A stretch of DNA of 64,000 nucleotides from Symbiodinium natans (GCA_905221605.1 CAJNDS010002079.1:611001-675000); one strand, 5' to 3'; counted from the stretch's first letter, positions 19,510-29,389 are shown. Program-made: numbers and translations. Notes: generated by a model from the sequence alone, not told the origin.

Positions 19510-19664
19510 AAGAGTCCATGATATGTGCAATCAGTTACGATGGTACAGTAGCGCCAGCAGATTCGCTTGTTATAGAGGACATACAAGCCACGAACGTGAG
19601 ACAATCCCTGTACTCTAGTTGTGCAGCCGGGGTCACATCTCATACATCTAGGATCTACTACTGA
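19510..19664 (+). CDS. Putative terminal exon with stop codon
   Basis: Acceptor GTCATCGCCAG; phase fits the previous donor. Contains SYDGTVAPADSLVIEDIQAT and ends at TGA 19662-19664. No repeat intron follows, and a stem-loop lies just downstream, so this may be a gene end. I recognise no family. Confidence 0.5.
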
Positions 19665-19691
19665 GTTTCTTCTAACACCCCTTAATAATTA

Positions 19692-19717
19692 AGAGAGCGT
19701 GCGGTTGTTTGCTCTCT
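19692..19717 (+). other. Stem-loop 28 nt after the putative stop
   Basis: AGAGAGC pairs with GCTCTCT around a 12-nt loop (GTGCGGTTGTTT). It would lie in the 3' UTR if the gene ends at 19664. Confidence 0.5.
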
Positions 19718-20131
19718 CACATGTTGCCTACCGTAGGCGCCTTGAGCTCAATAGCAGAAAAGTGCTACGTAGTAAGATTGCAAGGCTCAGTCCCAAAAAA
19801 GGGTCGGCCCCTACGCAAGCAGAATCAATTTGGTCAGAAGTTTTGGTGAAAATGTGTTTGGACCTGTGCCCGAAAAACCTTGAATCACGAACGTGCATTC
19901 CGAAACCTCAAATCCTACTCACATTGCATGTGGCAGTGTTTTCTTTTTTTCTTGTATTTATCCTCACTAGTCTGTGCTTCTCTAGGTTTACAAGAATCAG
20001 TGTGTGTTGGTCCCCCATTTGCATTCTTTGTGTTGGTGTTGAATAACATGCTGGGGATCCCGACCGGGCAGCTCCATCCCTCAGAGCTGGCAATCTGAGA
20101 TGTGAAGCCACGGCTTTGGTGATGTCATTTT
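19718..20131. other. Unique sequence, no clear gene
   Basis: Contains a T-rich stretch (TTTTCTTTTTTTCTTG) at about 19940. Open frames are short and unconvincing. Possible intergenic region. Confidence 0.4.
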
Positions 20132-20515
20132 GTGCCGGCCCTTGCCTCTCGGATTCGAGGCAGAGTGGCGCACCTGCTGTCGCTTTCGAAAGGAAAAGTC
20201 TGCCACTCAGTGGATCAAGCGCAACATTGGAGTCCGAATTTCGGCTTGATATCTTGGCACTGTGTCAGATGTGCTTGGAAAGACTTTTGCTCCAGGGAAA
20301 GCCGAGCACATCCACACGCCGCAGCTCGCCTCAATGAGCTGCCATCAAATTGGATGTGCATCTTGGGAATTAGGAATAGTCTTCTAGCGGCATTCTGCCG
20401 AGAGGGACGCTGCCCCGATTCTGTAAGGCCCTTAAGGGGTTGCGCTGGAAAGCACCACTTTAACATGTCTGAACAGTTGGAACTAGATCCTGGGAATCCG
20501 GCACGAAGCAACTGA
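20132..20515 (+). CDS. Open frame, 127 codons, possible exon
   Basis: The protein-like part is from about residue 16 on, with HWSPNFGLISWHCVRCAWKD and several Cys and His. It includes the first copy of a duplicated module at 20343. Boundaries are unknown. Confidence 0.35.
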   Translation: MPALASRIRGRVAHLLSLSKGKVCHSVDQAQHWSPNFGLISWHCVRCAWKDFCSRESRAHPHAAARLNELPSNWMCILGIRNSLLAAFCREGRCPDSVRPLRGCAGKHHFNMSEQLELDPGNPARSN

Positions 20516-20605
20516 GAGGTATTTCAAGTTGGATGTACCTATTTGGACATGAGGAGCAGCCTTCCAGCAGCATTCCGCCGCCAGGTCAGGCTGCCCCAAT
20601 TTTCA
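20343..20605 (+). repeat. Diverged duplicated module, about 75 bp, two copies
   Basis: 20343-20420 and 20530-20605 align: AATTGGATGTGCATCTTGG against AGTTGGATGTACCTATTTGG, then AGGAATAGTCTTCTAGCGGC against GAGGAGCAGCCTTCCAGCAG. Translations align as RNSLLAAFCREGRCPD and RSSLPAAFRRQVRLPQ with one frameshift, which suggests the module once coded. Confidence 0.65.
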
Positions 20606-20999
20606 ATTGGGGCGCCGACCGTCAAGGATCACCCACACGGTAGAATTTCAGGCCATTGCAGGGCGCGAACTTGAAAGATCGACATAACATTGTTGTACTT
20701 GTGCCGTGTCAGTTTCCCTCTGCTGAGCACAGCGAACTACATGTTTAAACAAGTCACTTCCTTCTTCTACAGAAATTTCAAACAGGGGCCGCGAGATGTT
20801 GCAAGACATGTTTGCAGAAGGCCAACGCTTCTTGAGGGGCGCTTGGGCTTGGTCTGCCGGGAACCCCCTGCGCTTGTTCCTACTGTAATCCTACTGTTCC
20901 GGAGCAGGACAAACAACCGAGCGGTGAATCCAAATTGAAGTTTGCTGGCTGCTCGCGTAGGCCCTATAGAGCCATTGCTGGCCTTCCTTGGAAGGGGTT

Positions 21000-21295
21000 G
21001 GTGGTGGGAGTGAGATGAGGTGAGTGGCTGGAGAAGGGTGGATTGGGGGTGGGGAAGGGGTAGGGGAGGAGGATGGAGGGTTGGTGGTGGGAGGGTTAGG
21101 GGTGGGGAAGGGGTTGGTGGTGGGTGGATTGGGGGTACGGTGAGAGGGGGGGCAGGGATGGGGAAGGGGTAGGGGAGGGGGATGGAGTGGAATGGTTGGG
21201 AAGGGGAAGGGTAGTGGGAGGGGGGGGGAGGGGAGAGGTGGAGTGGAATGGTTGGGAAGGGGAAGGGGGAAGAGGTTGCGGTGAGGGCAGGGAGG
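21000..21295. repeat. Purine-rich (GGGAAGGGGTAGGGGAGGGG)n minisatellite
   Basis: Repeats of GGAATGGTTGGGAAGGGG and GGTTGGTGGTGGGTGGATTG. The reverse-strand Pro-rich frames (20767-21441) are low complexity, not genes. Confidence 0.85.
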
Positions 21296-21364
21296 GTCTT
21301 CACTGACGCCGCCCCGCTGTTGCTGGGGTCGGCGGATATATATATACGTATACATTCATAGGAA

Positions 21365-21660
21365 TTCCGCGTAGGCACGGCGTAGGCTCCGCATAGCGCG
21401 CGCATAGTCGCGGGTGTCGTTTTGAGAACGTCCTTGCCCATCCGTCAACATCACAAATCGGACTGGGTTGGGCAAAAAATTGGTTGAGTAATCCGAATGT
21501 GCCAGTGGCTAAAATGTAATAAGTCAAACAATGCGTTTGCGCTTTGTTCCAGGGCCTGCCGCGTAGGTCCGCGTAGGCACGCGTCAACAACATACTCCGC
21601 GCGTAGGCCGCGCGGCTACTAAACATGAGTTCACGCGCAGGCACGCGTAGGATGTCAATG
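21365..21660. repeat. Cluster of CGCGTAGG motifs
   Basis: CCGCGTAGG or a close variant recurs about ten times in 300 bp (CCGCGTAGGCACGGCGTAGG, GCCGCGTAGGTCCGCGTAGG, ACGCGTAGG), irregularly spaced and on one strand. Function unknown. Confidence 0.6.
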
Positions 21661-21664
21661 CCAT

Positions 21665-22847
21665 GAGAAGACCCCACACAATGAAAAACAAAAACTCAAA
21701 AAACCCTAAACCCAAATAAGCCCTAAAGCCTAATACTAAACCGAAGAAGACCTGAAAACACCAGGTTGCATCATTAACAAACTGAACGTTCTTCCAAGGA
21801 GCTCCAAATTAGAACTAAAGTAGGTGCAGTCATCAGGGTTCATGTTTAGCTATACCCTAAACCCGAAGCCCTAAACCCTAAACCCACTAGGGCTCAGAAT
21901 CACAAGGTTCTCGGGTTCAGGTATCAGGGTTGTGACAGCCCCAAGCAGATAAGATTTGTAGACTTTTAGATCCCGGGGTTGGTTTGTTTTTTTGTGTGCT
22001 TGGAGTGCTGCGGGCATGAGAGTGATCGCAGGAACCTCGTCGGTAGAGAAGTACGACATCTTCTGTGAGAAAGATTGCGATGCGCCTCGGAAAAATGAGA
22101 CACTCCAAAAACGAAAACCCTAAACCGCGGACCCCCAAACACACAAATCCTACAAGCTTACATCCCTCAGTTTGCAACCCAACCCTACACACTCAGCCCT
22201 AAACCCTCAACCTTGGACCCTAAACCCAAGCCAAAACTCCAAGACCCCACGGCTCTTGGATCGTTAAACACACACAAGCCTTGGTACCCAGACATACCCA
22301 GACCTTCAAACCCTAAATACACCCGAAACCCCTAACCGCAACCCCCCAAACGATGAAACCCCAAACCCTAAACCCTAGGAACCCTTATTCCGATCCCCAG
22401 AAGACCTGAACCCCAACCCCTAAACCCTACATAGACCCTTCTCCGGATTCCTCTCAAATTTAAGAGCCTCCGGCTCAAGCCGCCGACCCCGCTGGAGCAT
22501 AGTTGAAAGGTCTAAACGCGCTCTCAGCTCAAATAATCCAAAAAAGTTGATGTGCTTGAGCCTCTGTGAAACGTTGGGTCCCAAACAGGAGCTGAAGCCA
22601 GCTTGAAGGGGTGGGGGGGGGTGGGGGGCAGATGGAAAGGGCGGGGTTTTTCCCAAAGGGCCCCTATGTCCTGTGCGAAACCGCCTATGGTCCGTGAGTT
22701 TATGCGGTGTGGGTGGCCTGGCCCTCCATGGAAAAGCTGCCCGGGTACCCCCCCCCCTACCCCCCCTACCCCCCCCCCATCCAACACGCTAAACCCTAAG
22801 CCCCGAACCCGAAAACCCTCGTTGCTAAACCCTCCGTTCGGCTCGAG
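21665..22847. other. Intron or intergenic DNA with sparse CCCTAAA repeats
   Basis: Telomere-type repeats resume at about 21704. Degenerate CCCTAAACC units and poly-G/C patches at 22609-22780. No convincing exon. Confidence 0.45.
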
Positions 22848-22902
22848 ACCAAGGCCACGTCGCTGATGGCGCGCGGCGACTACGCGCCTTATTCGAGTTG
22901 GG
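22848..22902 (+). CDS. Exon candidate, product unknown
   Basis: Acceptor GGCTCGAG, donor TTGGG|GTTTAGGG. Reads ATSLMARGDYAPYSSW. Ends in phase 1, completed by the next exon. Confidence 0.55.
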
Positions 22903-23102
22903 GTTTAGGGTTCAGGGTTTAGGGTTCAGGGTTTAGGGTTTAGGGTTTGAGGTTTAGGGTTTAGGGTTTAGGGTTTAGGGCTAGGGTTTAGGCTTTGGCC
23001 TGGCTTGGGTTTGGGGCTTGTGGGTTTTAAGTCAATTTTTCAGGGTTTAGGGCCTTAGGGTTTTGGGTGTTGGGTAGGCGAAACCCGCAATTCGAATCGG
23101 AG

Positions 23103-23191
23103 CTAGCTGGAACCCCTTTGCGAAGCGCTTGTCTGAGAAGCAAGAGGACGACAATGCCTTCTGCGAAATTGCTCACGGTTCTTACAGACTT
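23103..23191 (+). CDS. Exon candidate, product unknown
   Basis: Acceptor GAATCGGAG, donor CTT|GTAGGG. 29 codons with WNPFAKRLSEKQEDDNAFCE. Phase fits both neighbours. Very protein-like composition. Confidence 0.7.
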
Positions 23192-23500
23192 GTAGGGTGA
23201 ATGTCAGGCTACGGAATTATAAGATTCTCCGGGTTTCAATGGATGTATCAGGAACAAGGTAGATGCGCTCCACCCACACCCTAAAGCCTATGCCCAATAC
23301 CTTAAACTTAAAACCTTTAACAACCCTAAGCCACCTGTAAACGCGAGCTCCAGACAAAACGAACGAGGGCCACGTGGTTACCCTGGCTCGAAATCCGAAA
23401 AGCCCTGCGCCTACACCCCAAACCCTAAACCCTAACCCTATACCCTAAACCTTTGTACACCCTAAACCCCCCACCTTACCCGCCACCCCACAGTCCCCAG

Positions 23501-23580
23501 GCCTACATCCGCCGCGTGGGGCATCATTCGAAGGTGTCGAAGGAAGGTGAGGTAGATGATGCTCGCCTGAAGCAAAGGGA
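23501..23580 (+). CDS. Exon candidate, product unknown
   Basis: Acceptor CCCACAGTCCCCAG, donor GA|GTAGGGTT. Reads HHSKVSKEGEVDDARLKQR. Starts in phase 0 as the previous exon requires. Confidence 0.7.
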
Positions 23581-23939
23581 GTAGGGTTGAAACCCTAAAC
23601 CCTAAACCCTAAACCCTAATACAAACCCTAAACCCCAAACCCCAAACTCCAAACTCCAGACCCAGCCAGTGCACCCTCCGCTCGCCCGAACCTAGAATGA
23701 GGACGAGAGCTGCAGAACCTAACGCCTGCACCCGTCCAGGGCGAGGGTAGTTTTGCCTTCCCTGTAAGTGAGGGTAGACAGTGCCTCTGCGATAGTATGT
23801 ATACATCTAGATATGCATACTGAAAGCTCATCTTATGTTCTACATTTATTTGTGGTATATTTGTATACATCACAGATATCCATATGAATACATGTATATA
23901 TCCGTATACGCACATATACATATATGTATACCATATTGC

Positions 23940-23946
23940 GCACACG

Positions 23947-23988
<42 letters not shown>

Positions 23989-23995
23989 CACACAT
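23940..23995. repeat. (CA)n and (TA)n microsatellite
   Basis: CACACACA followed by TATATATA. The HTHTHTH and YIYIYI frames here are artefacts. Confidence 0.9.
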
Positions 23996-24089
23996 ATCAC
24001 ACAAACCCCTCATTCACTCCGAGGTGTGGCAGTGGTCAAAACGCCTGGGACGCCTGCAGTGGATCAGAGCGTCACTCCGCCGCAACATT

Positions 24090-24179
24090 TTGGGATGTTC
24101 CCCCGTAAATTAGCAGTCCTTCACAGGGATTCATCTAGTAGGGGGTACTAGAATTCCTATTTAGAGGGGAACATCCCAA
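24090..24179. mobile_element. MITE-like palindrome, family M1
   Basis: TTGGGATGTTCCCCCGTAAA at the left and GAGGGGAACATCCCAA at the right, with AGCAGTCCTTCACAGGGATT inside. Confidence 0.7.
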
Positions 24180-24279
24180 CCGAAATTCGAAGGGCTGGCT
24201 AGGTGTGGGGTTCGGGCCTTGTGTTGGGGGGGGGGGGCTCAGGGTTCAGGGATTAGGTGTGTTGTGGGTTTAGCGTTTT

Positions 24280-24676
24280 TGGGCCCCACCCGAGCAGCAG
24301 AAGCACAACCACGAATGCTCCAGGCATGCCAGATCGAACCCCGAAACCCTAAACCCTACATGTACGCCTCCTACACCCTAAACCCTAGACATCCTAAGCC
24401 CTACACACACCCCCAAAGGCCTTGATGGCCAACATTCGAGCTTGGAGGGCTTCTTCTCCCAGACTCAGAGTCCCCAAAAATTATCCCTTCGGCCCTGCTG
24501 TCCCAAACACAGACCTTCAAGCACCCCAAAACACCAAAGCCCTAAACCCTACACCAAAAAATCCTGGACCCTAAGCCCTCAATCTTACACCTTTTTACTC
24601 AACCTTAAACCTTCTTATAAACCCTAACCCTAAAACCCTAAGCCCTAAACATAAAACAAGCATCCTAAAACCCCAG
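24280..24676. other. Intron DNA with scattered CCCTAAA units
   Basis: A possible short exon lies after CCCGAGCAG at 24297 (frames EAQPRMLQ and others). The rest is degenerate telomere-type repeat read as KPxTLNPKP frames. Confidence 0.35.
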
Positions 24677-24772
24677 AAGTTTTTCGGAACCGAGGATCCA
24701 GGGCCCCAGCTCCTGCAGCCTCTCTGGCGCAACGCCCTGCTCAATCACGGCGGTGACCATGGCCAGGCGGGA
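24677..24772 (+). CDS. Exon candidate, product unknown
   Basis: Acceptor AAAACCCCAG; GC donor GGA|GCTTAGGG running into TTTAGGG. 32 codons with LLQPLWRNALLNHGGDHGQA. Phase 0 at both ends. Confidence 0.65.
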
Positions 24773-24889
24773 GCTTAGGGTTTAGGGTTTAGGGTTTATA
24801 GGGTTTAGGATGGAGAAGCTATTCCCCACCCCAAACAACAAAGCACAGATTGGGGTTTTGGGGGTTTTGGGGTCAGGTTCCGGCACTTA

Positions 24890-25440
24890 TGCATGCATGC
24901 ATGCATGCATGGATGTACGTACGCATGCATGTATAGCGTGGAATTCGTGGCATGTACAAAGCTTAGTAGTTTGTGGTTTCGGGGGGAGGGAGTAAACAGA
25001 TGATCCTTGCATGCGAATGAGTAAAATCCCCTTCATTACACCAGCCTGAGAATTCCCTGCCGCTAAGACTTGGGGGTTTAGGTTCCCCAATATTCTGTAA
25101 TTGTTACTATGACATGCAGAGTATTCCAGAATGTACTATCATGTGCTGTAAAGCTCAAGAACATGCAACAATACAGTAAAGTGCCGTAGTTCACACAAAT
25201 CATGTGCTTCAACATACCTCAGCTTTGATTACCTTAAGATGCTTCCATACCCTTTAATATACTTGATGCACTTATGAACTTTAATGTGCCGTAATATATC
25301 TGACAGAATTCGTATTCTTGAAAGATGCTTGACAATACGATCCTGTACCAGACACTTTAAAGGGCTCATGCACCCAAACAGGGAATACTTGGGCCTTGCA
25401 TACAAGGTCTTTGCGGCCCAAGTAAAAAACAACACGGCGC
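24890..25440. other. GCAT repeat and AT-rich intron DNA
   Basis: (GCAT)n at 24893-24920, then about 350 bp of AT-rich unique sequence with recurrent ATGTGC and GTACTAT motifs. No exon seen. Confidence 0.5.
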
Positions 25441-25601
25441 ATGGGCCCTCAGGGATGCAAGAGACCCTAAACCCGAAACCCTAAACCCTAAGCCCTAAGC
25501 CCTTAGCCCTTAGCCCTTAGCCCTAAGCCCTAAGCCCTAAACCCTAAACCCTAAACCTTAAGGGAGGGGGGAGGAGGATTCCTGATGCTCCAAACCGACA
25601 G

Positions 25602-25657
25602 CTTGCCAGGAACTACATGGTCTTCGGGTTGTCCACAGGCTCTTCAGCGCAACTAGG
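25602..25657 (+). CDS. Exon candidate, product unknown
   Basis: Acceptor AAACCGACAG, donor G|GTTAGGGG. Reads LARNYMVFGLSTGSSAQL in phase with the exon at 24677. Confidence 0.6.
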
Positions 25658-25827
25658 GTTAGGGGTTTAGGGGTTTAGGGTTCAGGGTTCAGGGTTTAGG
25701 GTTCAGGGTTTAGGGTTTAGGGTTTAGGTCTTCAACACCATACGACCAAAAATAATCCCTAAACCCTTGAACTCCGCTGCCCTGGACCCCCAAGCACGTT
25801 CATCTCCCTGAACCCTGACCTCCCAAG

Positions 25828-25851
25828 TCAAACCCCCCGCGCCTTGGATCT
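25828..25851 (+). CDS. Microexon candidate (24 nt)
   Basis: Acceptor CTCCCAAG, donor CT|GTTTAGGG. Adds QTPRALD in the phase of the previous exon. Confidence 0.35.
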
Positions 25852-26340
25852 GTTTAGGGTTGAGGGTTTGGGGTTTAGGGTTTAGGGTTTGGGGTTTACG
25901 GTTTAGGGTTTAGGGAATTAGGGTTTGGAGTTCAGGGGACCCCAACGCTAGCTCGCGAAGCCGCTGACAACGCCCTCGGCCCCCAAAAACCACCCACGTT
26001 CCCCTCCCCTCCAACAAAGAACCAACACTGCCTAACCCCTCAACTTGCTCCCAAATACCCCCCAAACTCTAAATCCTAACCCCTAAACCCAGCCAGAATT
26101 TGCGATTTGGGGAGAACCCGCAACACCCCCGCTCTCAAAACACGAGCAATCCCCCTCAGATGCGGCGTGTTTACATGAGGCTTCAGGTGGGTATTGGTTA
26201 TTGCTGAGCTTTGTGTTGAAAGGCTCTAAGGGCTTTGGGTCGTTTGGCAAAAGGATCGGGGTTCGGAGTTTATAGGGTTCCCCTAGACCCGCAACATCCC
26301 GAAGCCCCCAAACCTTCCCAATTTTGTGGTGCAAACTATA

Positions 26341-26532
26341 TATGTTGGGGTTTAGGGGTTTAGGGGTTTAGGGGTTTAGGGGTTTAGGGGTTAAGGGGTT
26401 TAGGGGTTTAGGGGTTTAGGGGTTTAGGGGTTAAGGGGTTTAGGGGTTTAGGGGTTTAGGGGTTAAGGGGTTTAGGGGTTTAGGGGTTTAGGGGTTTAGG
26501 GGTTTAGGGGTTTAGGGGTTTAGGAGTTTAGG
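26341..26532 (+). repeat. (GTTTAGGG)n variant array, 8-bp unit
   Basis: About 23 units of GGTTTAGG with an extra G relative to the telomere unit. GGTTAAGG occurs as a regularly spaced variant. Confidence 0.95.
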
Positions 26533-26709
26533 GTTTAGGGCTTGAACTCTAAGCTCTAAGCCCCAAGGCAAGCCTTCAGCCCTAAACCCTAAACCCTAAA
26601 CCCTAAACCCTAAACCCTAAACCCTAAACCCTAAACCCTAGACCCTAAACCACGGTAGGTTCGAGACCTGGGGCGGGGAGGGGAGGGGGGGGGGGGGGTG
26701 GCTTTCGAG

Positions 26710-26774
26710 CGAGATCTCATCGGCATCTTGGCAGGGATTGGTGGACGTGGCCTGCTTTGGGGTCCTGATTGTCG
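26710..26774 (+). CDS. Exon candidate, hydrophobic segment
   Basis: Acceptor GGCTTTCGAG, GC donor G|GCTGAGG. Reads EISSASWQGLVDVACFGVLI; the second half could be membrane-buried. Phase fits the next exon. Confidence 0.55.
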
Positions 26775-26853
26775 GCTGAGGGGTTAAGGGCTTAAGGGCT
26801 TAAGGGCTTAAGGGCTTAAGGGCTTAAGGGCTTAAGGGCTTAAGGGCTTAAGT
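26775..26853 (+). repeat. (GGCTTAAG)n variant array
   Basis: Nine perfect units of GGCTTAAG, diverged from the telomere unit but homogeneous, directly behind an exon donor. Confidence 0.95.
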
Positions 26854-26956
26854 TTAGGGTGTTTAGGGGTTTACAATTTAGGTTTTTTGGGGGGGTTTAG
26901 GGTTTGGGGTTTCGGGGCGCAAAGTTTAGGTTCACTCATGGCTTCTTACGCCTCAG

Positions 26957-27035
26957 GCAAGGTTTCGTGGGTCTCCATCGAGTTCGACTACCACTTTTTG
27001 CCGCGCATCTCCGTGGGAGCGGCTCTGCTGAGAAG
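26957..27035 (+). CDS. Exon candidate, product unknown
   Basis: Acceptor TACGCCTCAG, donor AG|GTTTAGGG where the TTTAGGG array itself begins. Reads KVSWVSIEFDYHFLPRISVG. Two other frames are also open. Confidence 0.65.
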
Positions 27036-28340
27036 GTTTAGGGTTTAGGGTTTAGGGTTTAGGGTTTAGGGTTTAGGGTTTAGGGTTTAGGGTTTTTTAG
27101 GGTTTAGGGTTTAGGGTTTGTGGTTTGGGGTTCAGGGTTGGGGTTTGGAACCCGAAGCCTTTATGGATCCTGAACCACATCAGGGCGTGCGGGCTGACCA
27201 AAAAGAGGTCCAAACGAAGCAGTAAACAACTATAATTTGGGACCCTCGGTTGAATCCTTCTTGCTTCCCTTCTTTTCCTGAAATATATATATATATATGT
27301 ATAGATACACATAATATATATATATATATGTATATATATATAATGAGAAAAGGGGGTCTCTTTCGATTCTTAGGTTGCCCGGCGGTCCCCAAAATTGGAT
27401 TTTGGGTTTAAGGTTCGCGTCTCAAGCCTATCGAACCCTTTAAGCCCTCCAGCCCTAGAGCCCCACAACCTTAAGCTCTAAACCCTAAAAGGGTTTAAAC
27501 TCCAAACCCTAAACCCTAAACCCTAAACCCTAAACCCTAAACCCTTTTAGGCGGCAAGCCGCCTCATTGCTTAGGAGCTGGGGGCCAAGAGCAGGCCCAT
27601 CACTTCACTGGCGGCGCCCGCGGCCGCACTTTTCTGCTTCCTAGTTTGGCTGTTCAGGGTTCAGGGTTCGGGTTCAGGGTTTAGGGTTTAGGGTTTAGGG
27701 TTTAGGGTTTGGGGTTTGGGGTTTGGGGTTTGGGGTTTAGGGTTTAGGGGCTTATAGGCTCTACTTGGACCCCTCAAGTATGTAAACGAAGAGATGGCCC
27801 AAAACTAAGAACGAGGGCCCATGAGTTGTACATACTCTGGGGTGCTTAGGCAGAGGCTTCACAAGATAAACCGTCAACCCTCAAACACTCAAACCCTCAA
27901 ACCCTCAAGCCCTCAAGCCTTCAAGCCCTAAACCCCAAACCCTCAACCGCAGAGATAAGCTACATAGGCTTTTCGGGTTGTTCGGGCTTGTTTTGGAGCT
28001 TTGGATCCCAGGCCCCGGGGCGGTTGAGGCCCTAAGCCCTAAACCCTAAACCCTAAACCACGGTTCCTACACAAGTCATGGATCTTGTTTTTACCACTGT
28101 GCCGTACTCTAGGCACCCGTTCTGCTGCTCCAAGTGTATAGTTGTAAGGGACTTCTGACCCAAGCTATGCACCTCCGAAATCGGAGCCCGAATGATTATT
28201 ATTGTTTTTTTTATATTTTTTTGGGGGGGAGGGGGAATTATAGTCTAATCATACAGGGAATACCATCAGTATTTATTCCGACCCCTCTAGTATATAGCCT
28301 AAACTTCGGGCGGGAGGGGGGGGGGTGGGGGTTCCTACAG
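27036..28340. other. Intron DNA with TTTAGGG arrays and (TA)n
   Basis: TTTAGGG arrays at 27036-27120, 27675-27750 and CCCTAAA at 27500-27545; (TA)n at 27283-27343. A hydrophobic frame at 27580-27650 (ITSLAAPAAALFCFLVWLF) could be a missed exon, acceptor TTGCTTAG. Confidence 0.45.
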
Positions 28341-28427
28341 CTCAAGGCCAGTGGAGGCTTCGTCTTTGCCGCCTCGAACAGGGCCATGCTGGTGGCTTGC
28401 CTGAGTCAGTCGCAGGCCTCCGTGGAG
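28341..28427 (+). CDS. Exon candidate, product unknown
   Basis: Acceptor GGTTCCTACAG, donor GAG|GTTTACG. 29 codons, 41% G at position 1, FVFAASNRAMLVACLSQSQA. Phase 0 at both ends. Confidence 0.7.
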
Positions 28428-28450
28428 GTTTACGAAAATAAGGGACCCTA

Positions 28451-28573
28451 CCGGGTGGGGCCCCCTTACTATACTAACTGAAGTTAAGGGAGTTATAACC
28501 TAACTTAGGGTCCTTATAACCCAATTTAGGGCCCTTATAACTCTACTTATAACTAGGGGGCCCCACCCTGTAG
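28451..28573. mobile_element. MITE-like palindrome, family M2
   Basis: GGGTGGGGCCCCCTTACTAT at the left and CTAGGGGGCCCCACCCTGTA at the right. The middle holds repeated TTATAAC motifs. A near-identical copy lies at 29.4 kb. Confidence 0.85.
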
Positions 28574-28899
28574 TATAAAACCCCTAAATAGTTGGATTCC
28601 CTTGAGTACGGACCCCAATAAGGTACCCCTAACTTCGGGTTCCTATATAGATCATACTATAAATGCCCGTGTGGCTTTAAGTCCCCAACATGTTTTTGCT
28701 CAAAGTAGCCCCACAAACGACGTACAGCTCCTCCAAAATCCGAAAATAGCCGGAGCCCCAAGAGCCCGAAGTATGCTTGGGTTTGGGGTTGAAGGGGGGG
28801 GGGGGTGGGGCAGGGAGAGAAAAGGGCGCCATACGAGTTTGTGAGATGTCCATTTTAAGGTCTACATGATCTCGATGATGTGCCTCGGCTTATCTTCAG

Positions 28900-28973
28900 C
28901 AGCACCAAAATCCAAACCACATGCACGGGTGACATTTCGAAGCCGCGTGACCCACAACAGCAGAGCCCGAAAG
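28900..28973 (+). CDS. Exon candidate, product unknown
   Basis: Acceptor GGCTTATCTTCAG, donor AAAG|GTTTCGGG. Frames TKIQTTCTGDISKPRDPQQQ and APKSKPHARVTFRSRV are both open. The former has the more natural composition. Confidence 0.5.
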
Positions 28974-29092
28974 GTTTCGGGCGTAGGATTTATGGTTAAG
29001 GGTTTATCTTCCCAGTGAGTTTGTCGGGTCTTTCAAGGTATTGAGGCTTGTGAAACCCCCGTGGTTTTCGTGTGTCATCGTGGCTTTGCAAG

Positions 29093-29149
29093 ATCTTCCC
29101 GGCCATCAAGAACTTCCTGACAACCCCCAACCCCCAAATCTTCTCGTGT
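29093..29149 (+). CDS. Exon candidate, product unknown
   Basis: Acceptor GCTTTGCAAG, donor TGT|GTAAACCC running into CCCTAAA. Reads IFPAIKNFLTTPNPQIFSC, phase 0 at both ends. Confidence 0.65.
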
Positions 29150-29159
29150 GTAAACCCTG

Positions 29160-29380
29160 AACCCTAAACCCTACGGCCTAATGCCTAAAGCCTAAAACTT
29201 AAAGCCTAAAGCCTAAAGCCTCAAGCATAAAGCCTCAAGCATAAAGCAAGTGAAAGCCCCAGGGCTGGAGCCGTGAAGGGCTGGAGGGAGGGCGGCGGCT
29301 GGAGTGGAGGTGTGGAGTACTGGAGGGCTGGAGGGTCTGAAGGGCTCAAGGATGAAAAAGAGGGCTAAGAGGGCTCAAGT
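29160..29380. repeat. (GCCTAAA)n and (GGGCTGGAG)n repeats
   Basis: AAAGCCTAAAGCCTAAAGCC at 29184-29240, then GGGCTGGAGGG repeats to about 29340. Both look like local expansions. Confidence 0.8.
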
Positions 29381-29389
29381 ACAGGGTGG

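Noticed and set aside
20767-21441. 224-codon Pro/Ser-rich - strand frame
   Set aside because: Most of it is the complement of a G-rich minisatellite; only the outer ends have normal composition.
23835-24113. His/Thr and Tyr/Ile repeat frames
   Set aside because: (CA)n and (TA)n microsatellites. The downstream part also runs into an M1 element, so I did not call an exon there.
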